From: Bacteroidota bacterium
GTDB taxonomy: Bacteria > Bacteroidota > Bacteroidia > Chitinophagales > Chitinophagaceae
DNA length: 5,100 nucleotides
Direction: 5' to 3'
NCBI GenBank assembly: GCA_947460795.1
Contig: CANHJA010000170.1
Span: forward strand, 1 to 5,100
Part shown: positions 1-5,100 of the stretch, one piece after another
Position numbering within the stretch: position 1 is the stretch's first letter
Layout: every line of letters begins with the position of its first letter
The notes under the pieces: model-generated
What the model was told of the DNA's origin: nothing
The model's input: the letters and a program-made list of their open reading frames with translations, nothing else
The model's database searches: none
Position numbers and translations under genes: made by a program

Positions 1-540
1 AGTTTGGTAAGTGGTTTCCCACCTCCAAAATTTTATAGCTTCTTCCATAAAGAAGAAAAATTACAAAAAGGAAGCAATGCTCGTGTACACAATTTAAAAG
101 GTATCAATGTTTATTTGTATTTAGAAGATGCTATTGCTGAAGGTAAAAAACAAAACAAACCAGTAATGATTGATTTCACAGGTTGGGCATGTGTAAATTG
201 TCGCAAAATGGAAGAAAATGTTTGGACAAAATCATCTGTCAATAAACTGTTGAGTGATCAATACATCATCGCTTCATTGTATGTTGATGAACAAATAGAA
301 TTGCCTAAAAACGAACAATTTGCCTCGCCATTTTTAGATAAAAAATTTGCCACAACCGTTGGAGATAAATGGTTTGATTTATCATTGCGTCATTTTAAAT
401 CGGCCACACAACCTTTTTATGCTTTGATAGATCCTGTGAACAACAGAATTTTAAATACGCCAAGAGGTTTTACACCAAGTGAAAGCGAATACACTAAATT
501 TTTAGAGTGTGGATTGACGAATTACAAAAGTTTGAGATAG
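1..540 (+). CDS. dsbD: DsbD-type thiol:disulfide interchange protein, C-terminal thioredoxin domain (5' partial)
   Basis: DsbD carries electrons from cytoplasmic thioredoxin across the inner membrane to periplasmic thiol-disulfide partners. Here only its C-terminal periplasmic thioredoxin-like domain is visible. The reading frame is already open at base 1, so the apparent TTG start at position 4 is not a real start; the transmembrane part and N-terminal domain should lie upstream. The segment SGFPPPKFYSFF near the edge looks like the linker after the last membrane helix. The redox site is GWACVNCRK, with the two cysteines at 190-192 and 199-201. It sits after a strand reading PVMIDFTG and is followed by KMEENVW, as in Bacteroidota DsbD proteins. 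Further family marks are VGDKW and the ATQPFYALID stretch, which supplies the cis-proline facing the active site. The C-terminus is intact, ending in a TAG stop. CcdA-plus-thioredoxin fusions are close alternatives; the thioredoxin assignment itself is firm. Confidence 0.9.
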   Translation, partial: SLVSGFPPPKFYSFFHKEEKLQKGSNARVHNLKGINVYLYLEDAIAEGKKQNKPVMIDFTGWACVNCRKMEENVWTKSSVNKLLSDQYIIASLYVDEQIELPKNEQFASPFLDKKFATTVGDKWFDLSLRHFKSATQPFYALIDPVNNRILNTPRGFTPSESEYTKFLECGLTNYKSLR

Positions 541-569
541 TTTTTAAAAGCTAAAACTTAAATTTTTTT
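539..569 (+). terminator. Weak candidate rho-independent terminator after the DsbD gene
   Basis: AGTTTT at 539-544 can pair with AAAACT at 553-558 around an 8-nt loop, and seven T residues follow at 563-569. The stem has only one G:C pair and the T-tract begins 4 nt after it, so this is a weak hairpin. It overlaps the stop codon of the DsbD gene. Position and T-tract suit a terminator; stem strength does not. Confidence 0.3.
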
Positions 570-586
570 CAATATAATTTCCCTTC

Positions 587-602
587 TATTTCAATTGAAA
601 TA
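587..602. repeat. Perfect 16-bp palindrome upstream of the membrane protein gene
   Basis: TATTTCAATTGAAATA reads identically on both strands, with no spacer. It lies 33 nt before the ATG at 636, in the 95-nt intergenic gap, which is where an operator for a dimeric regulator could sit. AT-rich palindromes arise easily by chance in such a genome, so a regulatory role is only a suggestion. Confidence 0.35.
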
Positions 603-630
603 TAGTCAATAAAAATAAATAGTATATTAG
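595..630 (+). promoter_or_regulatory. Possible Bacteroidota-type promoter before the GT-C-like gene
   Basis: TATATTAG at 623-630 matches the Bacteroidota -7 consensus TAnnTTTG with one mismatch, and TTG at 595-597 (inside the palindrome) could act as the -33 element. The spacing of 25 nt is longer than usual (around 19-21). If used, transcription would begin only a few bases before the ATG at 636, giving an almost leaderless message. Evidence is weak. Confidence 0.2.
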
Positions 631-635
631 CGTCA

Positions 636-2270
636 ATGAAATTCATCGAACGTTTTTTATTGTCTAAAAATTTTCCAATTATCCTTTTTTTAGTGAGTTG
701 GATTTTTGTATTTGCTATTTACTTTCCTGGTCACAAGGCGATGTTAATTGATGATGGAATTTCGGGATTGTGGGAATTGAAAAAATGGGGTTTCAATGGA
801 TATTTGAACTCCTATGGCATGAAAAGTTTTTATTATGGCTACTTTGGATTTTTAGCTATCGTTTACTTTTTATTCGGCACCAATCCTTTAGGGTGGTTTA
901 TCGTATTCAGTTTTTTACATGCATTAAATACCACGTTTATTTTTAAAGCGTTTCAAAAATTGTATGCAGCTTTAGCGTTACAAAATGGACAATGGATTGC
1001 ATTTGTAGGATCTATTTTGTTTTTAGTTTCGCCTTATCAATCCGAAAATATTATATGGGCTGCTACCTCCCATTATTCACTTACCCTTTTTGTATTATTA
1101 TATGGAATTAATTGGATTTGCGATTTCATGAATAATGGAGCAACTATAAAATCAATCATAGTTTTTCATTCATTATTTATTTTTGCTTTACTGACGTTAG
1201 AAATGAGTTTTTTCTTTCCTGTTATATTTTTTCTCCTGTTTTTAATTTTGCTAGTTCAACAAACTAATAAGTCACAAGCAATTCCTTATATATTGAAAAT
1301 AGCCATGCTGCAAATCTTCTTTGTAGGAATTTATTTATTTTTTTATCATTCATTGTTTGGCAGTTGGATTCCCAATAGAAATAACGATCCCCATTCTTTA
1401 AATGTAGCTAAACTCACTACTACACTTGCTCAACAAATCGTTAAATTATTTTCATTTGTTCATTTTTCGGAATATAAAATGCGAGAAATTGTATATCAAT
1501 TTTGTACGCATTGGAAAAAAACAAGCATCATTTTAGGAACTATTTTCTTGGCAATTTCTTTGTTTGTTTTTAAAAAAGAAAAATCAAAAATGTGGTTGCT
1601 TTTCTTTTTTATTATCTCAGGAATTATGCTTCTCTATCCTTTTTTAGAAAGCTATTTTATGTATTTGTTTAGAATTGAAAACGACCGATATCTTTATTTT
1701 GGAAGTGTATTCTTTTTACAAGCATTCGTTTTTGTGGCATTTTATTTTAAACCCATTATACGATTACCAATCCTATTCATTTATGTTGCAGCATTTGTAT
1801 ATTTTATATTTCCTTCGGTAAAAGCAAGGAGAACAAGTGCTAAGCTTTATTATAATTTTATTCAAAAATTCCCTGAACCTAAAGGTGGTAAATTATTTTT
1901 ATTAAATGTTCCTAATTACTGTGCGGATGTTTATGAATTTAGAGACATTTCAAGATTGCCAATGTCATTAGAAGCAGAATATGGAATGGATTTGTCAAAA
2001 AAAATAATCCAAATTGCCTCTTATAATTCGATTTCTGAAAAAGATAGTTTTGAAGTAAATAGAATCAATGACACCACCCTTTTTGTGAAAACAAAAACAA
2101 ACGGCACTTGGTGGATGAATGAAAGCAATGGTTTGACGAATTATGACAATGAATATTACCGCTTAGAAAAAGATGAATGGGGCGGTTATTATTTATTTTT
2201 TAGAAAAAAATTAAATGCTGAAGATAAAATTTATTACTACTCAAACGGACGATTTATATTTCTTCATTAA
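636..2270 (+). CDS. Polytopic membrane protein, GT-C glycosyltransferase-like (TMTC/DUF1736-like motifs)
   Basis: The 544-residue product has about 11-12 hydrophobic segments between residues 14 and 394, then a hydrophilic C-terminal part of about 150 residues with no further helices. An acidic pair, IDDG at residues 38-41, lies in the loop after the first helix, where GT-C enzymes keep catalytic or metal-binding acids. GTNPLGWFIVFSFLHALN (81-98) resembles the TMTC-type GxNPxgfHlxNlllHalN pattern. SPYQSENIIWAATSHYSL (132-149) resembles HPxxxEaVaWisgRxdlL. ENDRYLYFGS (348-357) resembles the ExRYLYLPS motif. Known GT-C enzymes move sugars from lipid-linked donors on the periplasmic face; that role is inferred here, and donor and acceptor are unknown. 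TPR repeats common in TMTC-like proteins are absent; the tail instead begins near KLFLLNVPNY (419-428). ATG 636 is the first ATG after an in-frame stop at 603-605. No obvious Shine-Dalgarno sequence is present. The family call is motif-based from memory. Confidence 0.65.
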   Translation: MKFIERFLLSKNFPIILFLVSWIFVFAIYFPGHKAMLIDDGISGLWELKKWGFNGYLNSYGMKSFYYGYFGFLAIVYFLFGTNPLGWFIVFSFLHALNTTFIFKAFQKLYAALALQNGQWIAFVGSILFLVSPYQSENIIWAATSHYSLTLFVLLYGINWICDFMNNGATIKSIIVFHSLFIFALLTLEMSFFFPVIFFLLFLILLVQQTNKSQAIPYILKIAMLQIFFVGIYLFFYHSLFGSWIPNRNNDPHSLNVAKLTTTLAQQIVKLFSFVHFSEYKMREIVYQFCTHWKKTSIILGTIFLAISLFVFKKEKSKMWLLFFFIISGIMLLYPFLESYFMYLFRIENDRYLYFGSVFFLQAFVFVAFYFKPIIRLPILFIYVAAFVYFIFPSVKARRTSAKLYYNFIQKFPEPKGGKLFLLNVPNYCADVYEFRDISRLPMSLEAEYGMDLSKKIIQIASYNSISEKDSFEVNRINDTTLFVKTKTNGTWWMNESNGLTNYDNEYYRLEKDEWGGYYLFFRKKLNAEDKIYYYSNGRFIFLH

Positions 2271-2323
2271 TTTATAAATAGAGATTGATAAACACATTCC
2301 TAACTATTTTGGATTAGAACAAT

Positions 2324-2331
2324 TACATTTG
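2324..2331 (+). promoter_or_regulatory. TACATTTG, perfect match to the Bacteroidota -7 promoter element
   Basis: TACATTTG fits the TAnnTTTG consensus used by the primary sigma factor of Bacteroidota and ends 20 nt before the ATG at 2352, implying a short leader of roughly 13 nt. No TTG stands at the usual distance upstream: the nearest, TTTG at 2308-2311, is only 12 nt away. It would drive the DUF6029 and Omp28-like genes together. Confidence 0.45.
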
Positions 2332-2351
2332 TGATACTTTTTAAATACTAA

Positions 2352-3938
2352 ATGAAGAAACTACTACTTATATGTGTTTTGTTTTCATCAATAAACACAT
2401 TTGCACAACAAGGAAATTTATCGGGCGATTTAATGATGTCGATGAATTTTTTTCAACGAGACACCAATATTAAAGCTTCAGGAAATCCTTTATATGATAA
2501 TCTTTTAAGCGGCGGCGAAGGTTGGTTAGGATTGCGTTATAGTGGAAATGGTTTTACAGGAACGGTTCGTTTTGATGGGTTTAATAATTCAAATCTTCAA
2601 AAACCAACATCTGCATTAACAGCTGCCGGTATTGGTATGTTTAGTTTAAGTAAAGAATATAAAAATATGACAATTACCGCTGGGCACATTTATGACCAAA
2701 TAGGAAGCGGTATTATTTTTAGAGCCTATGAAGACAGGGGCTTATTAATAGACAATGCACTTTTTGGAATGCATCTAAAGTATAAAATCAATAATAATTT
2801 AACAGCTAAAGGATTTACCGGGCAAACCAAAAAATTATTCGAACGATATAATCCAGTAATTAAAGGAGCAAATATAGAAGGTGATTTGGATTTAGGTCAA
2901 AAAGCACACATTACACCAGGAATTGGAGTTGTAAATAGAACCATGGATCAAGCCAGCATGGATTATGTGGTAGCAACAATTAACGCCATGCCATTAGCAG
3001 ACCGATTTGCTCCCACCTATAATAATTTAGCAGCAACTTTTTATAATACTTTAAACTATGGAGATTTTAGCTGGTATGTAGAAGCAGCAACTAAATCGAA
3101 AGAGGCTATGCTTTATAATACCAATTTTAAAAACTTGGCAGGAACAGTATTATATTCAACAGTAGGTTTTGCAAAAGCTAAATGGGGTTTAAATGCATCC
3201 TTTAAACATTCCGAAAATTTTGAATTAAGAACATCTCCAAAAGAAATTTTATTACAAGGTATTTACAATTGGCAACCCATTATTGCTCAAATTCGTCCGC
3301 AACGATTAATTGCTCGTTACACACCACCATCACAATTCTCAGAATCCGGTGGTTCAATTAGTGGTTTATTATCACCTAATGAAAATATATCAATCAATGC
3401 ATCATACACAAAAATAAATTCTTTAGATACAGGGGCAACCTTATTTAGAGAAGTTTTTGCAGAAGCTGAAATTAGAAGTGTACCTAATTTTATTTTTCAT
3501 TTTGGAGCACAGTATTTGTTGTATAATCAATTTATATATCAACAAAAAACAAATAAGGAATTGTACCCTGATGTAAATGCAATCACCCCATTTATGGAAA
3601 TTATTTATAAAATTAATAATAAAAAATCCATTAGATCTGAGTTGCAATACATGAATACCAAACAAGATTATGGATCTTGGGCCTTTGCTTTATTAGAATT
3701 TAATATTGCACCAAAATGGAGTTTTGCTGTTTCGGATATGTACAATATTAAACCGAATAAAAAACAAGTTAGTAAAGCACATCATTATCCAAATATTTTT
3801 ATAGCTCGCTCTGTGGGGCCACATCGGTTTACTGCACAATATGTGAAACAAGTAGATGGTATTAATTGTACAGGCGGTGTGTGTAGATATGAACCTGCAT
3901 TTAGTGGTTTCAAATTAGGAATTATTTCAACTTTTTAA
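2352..3938 (+). CDS. DUF6029 family protein, probable outer-membrane beta-barrel
   Basis: The 528-residue product starts with a signal peptide (KK, then LLLICVLFSS), with likely cleavage after TFA at residue 18. There is no lipobox, so it should be exported as a free protein. The mature chain has no long hydrophobic helix and instead shows many alternating, aromatic-rich strand-like stretches. It ends in phenylalanine (GIISTF), the common last residue of outer-membrane beta-barrels. The conserved-looking stretch GHIYDQIGSGIIFRAYEDRG (111-130) matches what I recall of DUF6029, a Bacteroidota family without an established function. The only cysteine in the first 500 residues is C8, in the signal peptide. 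The mature protein has exactly two, C506 and C511, in CTGGVC just before the last strand, so a disulfide is plausible. The Omp28-like gene follows after 10 nt, which suggests one transcript. The barrel location is inferred; the family assignment is from memory. Confidence 0.75.
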   Translation: MKKLLLICVLFSSINTFAQQGNLSGDLMMSMNFFQRDTNIKASGNPLYDNLLSGGEGWLGLRYSGNGFTGTVRFDGFNNSNLQKPTSALTAAGIGMFSLSKEYKNMTITAGHIYDQIGSGIIFRAYEDRGLLIDNALFGMHLKYKINNNLTAKGFTGQTKKLFERYNPVIKGANIEGDLDLGQKAHITPGIGVVNRTMDQASMDYVVATINAMPLADRFAPTYNNLAATFYNTLNYGDFSWYVEAATKSKEAMLYNTNFKNLAGTVLYSTVGFAKAKWGLNASFKHSENFELRTSPKEILLQGIYNWQPIIAQIRPQRLIARYTPPSQFSESGGSISGLLSPNENISINASYTKINSLDTGATLFREVFAEAEIRSVPNFIFHFGAQYLLYNQFIYQQKTNKELYPDVNAITPFMEIIYKINNKKSIRSELQYMNTKQDYGSWAFALLEFNIAPKWSFAVSDMYNIKPNKKQVSKAHHYPNIFIARSVGPHRFTAQYVKQVDGINCTGGVCRYEPAFSGFKLGIISTF

Positions 3939-3948
3939 AAAACGAATT

Positions 3949-4839
3949 ATGACATTTAATCCAAAAATAATTTTAGGAACATTGCTAATCGCAATATTGT
4001 TTTTTGCTTGTATAAAAGAACAAAAACCGGCAGGTATCATTTTAAGCCCAACCATTACATTTACAGATTCTATCTATACAGCTTCACAAATTCCATCCGC
4101 TCAAGCAAGAGTTGTTTTGGTAGAAGAAGCAACAGGTGTTCATTGTGTAAACTGTCCTGCAGGTGCAGCAATGCTTCGAGGAATAAAAGCCGCTTATCCA
4201 AACCGTATTTTATCAGCAGCTGTTTATTCTCCATTTTTAAATTATTTTGTTGCTCCCTCTAAATATGATTTCAATACACAAGATGCTTTAGATTTAGTTA
4301 CGTTTTTAGGGAATGTAGATCCTTCAAAACCATCCGCAGCAATTAATAGAACCCCCGCTCCAAATAATCAAAACAATACTGGAAATTCTTATTTTTATGA
4401 TCGAAACGATTGGAATACATCAATTGCTAATTTTTTAAATACACCCACTCCTGTTAATTTAGAAGTAAGCGCAGAGTTTATAAACAATGCATATAAATTA
4501 AATGCAAAAACTACTTTTACCGAAAATGTTTCTAGCGATTTGGCGATTTCATTGTTTGTTATTGAGGATGGTATCATTGATATTCAAGACTCTACAGGAG
4601 TAGAAATAGAAGACTATGAACACGAACATGTACTTCGTAAAATTTTAACTCCAATTTCAGGGCTTAATATATTAGAAACAACCCCAATAAAAACTAAAGG
4701 AACTGTTTTAGAACGAACTTTTTATTTTGAAATGCCAAGCAAAGTTTTAAATAAATCAAATGCCAAAGTTCTTTGTTTTATACATAAAGTGGGTAGTGAT
4801 AAAGAAGTGCTGCAGGTTGCTGAAATTGATTTACCTTAA
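3949..4839 (+). CDS. Omp28-related outer-membrane lipoprotein with thioredoxin-like CVNC motif
   Basis: The 296-residue product begins with a short lipoprotein signal: a hydrophobic run ILGTLLIAILFFA followed by C21, the likely lipidated cysteine. The lipobox LFFAC is loose, but such variants occur in Bacteroidota. Residues 55-70 read VVLVEEATGVHCVNCP, the Omp28 hallmark. A beta-strand leads into a thioredoxin-like CxxC (C66, C69), then a helix (AGAAMLRGIKAAYP). From about residue 169 (VNLEVSAEF) to the end the sequence looks like a beta-sandwich, as in other Omp28-related proteins. One further cysteine, C276, lies near the C-terminus. Omp28 was named as a surface antigen of Porphyromonas gingivalis; its biochemical role is unsettled, and thiol-disulfide activity is inferred from the CxxC. 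ATG 3949 is favoured because the lipoprotein signal starts there and it is 10 nt after the DUF6029 stop. The pair is probably co-transcribed. Length and both ends look intact. Confidence 0.85.
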   Translation: MTFNPKIILGTLLIAILFFACIKEQKPAGIILSPTITFTDSIYTASQIPSAQARVVLVEEATGVHCVNCPAGAAMLRGIKAAYPNRILSAAVYSPFLNYFVAPSKYDFNTQDALDLVTFLGNVDPSKPSAAINRTPAPNNQNNTGNSYFYDRNDWNTSIANFLNTPTPVNLEVSAEFINNAYKLNAKTTFTENVSSDLAISLFVIEDGIIDIQDSTGVEIEDYEHEHVLRKILTPISGLNILETTPIKTKGTVLERTFYFEMPSKVLNKSNAKVLCFIHKVGSDKEVLQVAEIDLP

Positions 4840-4840
4840 C

Positions 4841-4867
4841 TAAGTAAAAAAATATTTTATTTACTTA
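4841..4867. terminator. Inverted repeat between convergent genes, candidate bidirectional terminator
   Basis: TAAGTAAA at 4841-4848 pairs exactly with TTTACTTA at 4860-4867. Within the loop, AAA at 4850-4852 can pair with TTT at 4856-4858 after one A-A mismatch. The A-run and T-run on either side of the loop give T-rich stretches in both directions. The left arm begins 2 nt after the lipoprotein stop. The right arm and loop cover the last codons and stop of the minus-strand gene, so one hairpin could end both transcripts. Each arm has a single G or C, so the stem is weak. Confidence 0.5.
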
Positions 4868-5100
4868 ACAAAAATCTCGTTACTACTTTTTGTAGTTCTC
4901 TCCACAAAATAAGTCTTGTGATAGAAGCACTGTAAGATTCGTTTTCACGAGAAATTATTTTCACTTTAGCTTCATCCACATCTACTCTGTAAAGAATTTC
5001 CATTAACGAGGTTCCCTTGTTTAATAAGGATTCTATTTGTGGTTGAATTTGTGAGAATAACTCTTCATAAATAGTTTCAGCATTTCCAGAAAAATTAAAT
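4857..5100 (-). CDS. Uncharacterised protein, C-terminal 80 residues (5' part beyond the window)
   Basis: On the minus strand a frame is open from the right edge (first full codon at 5099-5097) to a TAA stop at 4859-4857, giving 80 residues. It has no good internal start: the only methionine is 33 residues in, within a continuous pattern, so the gene must begin outside the window. The sequence is charged and looks mostly alpha-helical, with amphipathic stretches such as IYEELFSQIQPQIESLL, MEILYRVDVDEAKV and ITRLILWRELQKVVTRFLL. It has no cysteine, no signal sequence in the visible part and no membrane helix. It appears cytoplasmic. Codon use and amino-acid make-up are those of a real gene, and the stop lies exactly in the gap expected between convergent genes. 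I do not recognise the family and assign no function. Confidence 0.75.
   Translation of the reverse strand, partial: FNFSGNAETIYEELFSQIQPQIESLLNKGTSLMEILYRVDVDEAKVKIISRENESYSASITRLILWRELQKVVTRFLLSK

Noticed and set aside
4..6. TTG as start codon of the thioredoxin-domain gene
   Set aside because: The frame is open through base 1, and the domain with its preceding linker matches the C-terminal part of a larger DsbD protein, so the gene continues upstream.
541..635. Possible small RNA or riboswitch in the gap before the membrane protein gene
   Set aside because: The gap is short and very AT-rich, with only the weak hairpin and the palindrome; no known RNA motif is visible.
2270..2279. 10-bp palindrome ATTTATAAAT after the stop of the membrane protein gene
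   Set aside because: It consists only of A and T, has no loop or T-tract, and is expected often by chance in this DNA; not a credible terminator.
3441..3665. 74-codon open frame on the minus strand inside the DUF6029 gene
   Set aside because: It lies wholly within a well-supported gene on the other strand and its product has no recognisable feature; it is a by-product of AT-rich coding sequence.
4008..4262. 84-codon plus-strand frame overlapping the Omp28-like gene
   Set aside because: It is in a shifted frame over the CVNC region; its serine- and arginine-rich product is typical of out-of-frame translation.
4395..4577. 60-codon minus-strand frame inside the Omp28-like gene
   Set aside because: It is antisense to a clear gene, short, with no start context or family marks.

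Overview
The window is AT-rich, with genes on both strands, and almost certainly comes from a member of the Bacteroidota. Four observations point there. The DsbD tail and the Omp28-type lipoprotein both have the forms typical of that phylum. The outer-membrane protein matches a family (DUF6029) I know only from Bacteroidota. Start codons lack a clear Shine-Dalgarno sequence. A TAnnTTTG-type promoter element lies before one gene. I cannot place it to genus; flavobacterial, chitinophagal and sphingobacterial lineages all fit.

Layout: (1) Positions 1-540 hold the C-terminal thioredoxin domain of a DsbD-type thiol:disulfide interchange protein, whose membrane part lies upstream of the window. (2) A 95-nt gap (541-635) holds a weak candidate terminator and a perfect 16-bp palindrome. 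(3) Positions 636-2270 encode a 544-residue polytopic membrane protein whose motifs resemble the GT-C glycosyltransferase-like TMTC/DUF1736 group; I infer a lipid-linked sugar transferase. (4) After an 81-nt gap with a perfect TACATTTG element come two closely spaced genes (10 nt apart): a secreted DUF6029 probable outer-membrane beta-barrel (2352-3938) and an Omp28-related lipoprotein with a thioredoxin-like CVNC motif (3949-4839). (5) A convergent gene on the minus strand enters from the right edge and ends at 4857. It is separated from the lipoprotein gene by only 17 nt, and an inverted repeat there may serve both as terminator.

Working together: the clearest theme is envelope thiol-disulfide chemistry. 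A DsbD reductant domain, an outer-membrane lipoprotein with CxxC, and a barrel whose mature form has exactly two cysteines five positions apart occur within 5 kb. That DsbD supplies electrons to the Omp28/DUF6029 pair is inference. The glycosyltransferase-like gene between them has no evident link to this theme. I did not find a mobile element, RNA gene, CRISPR array or defence system.
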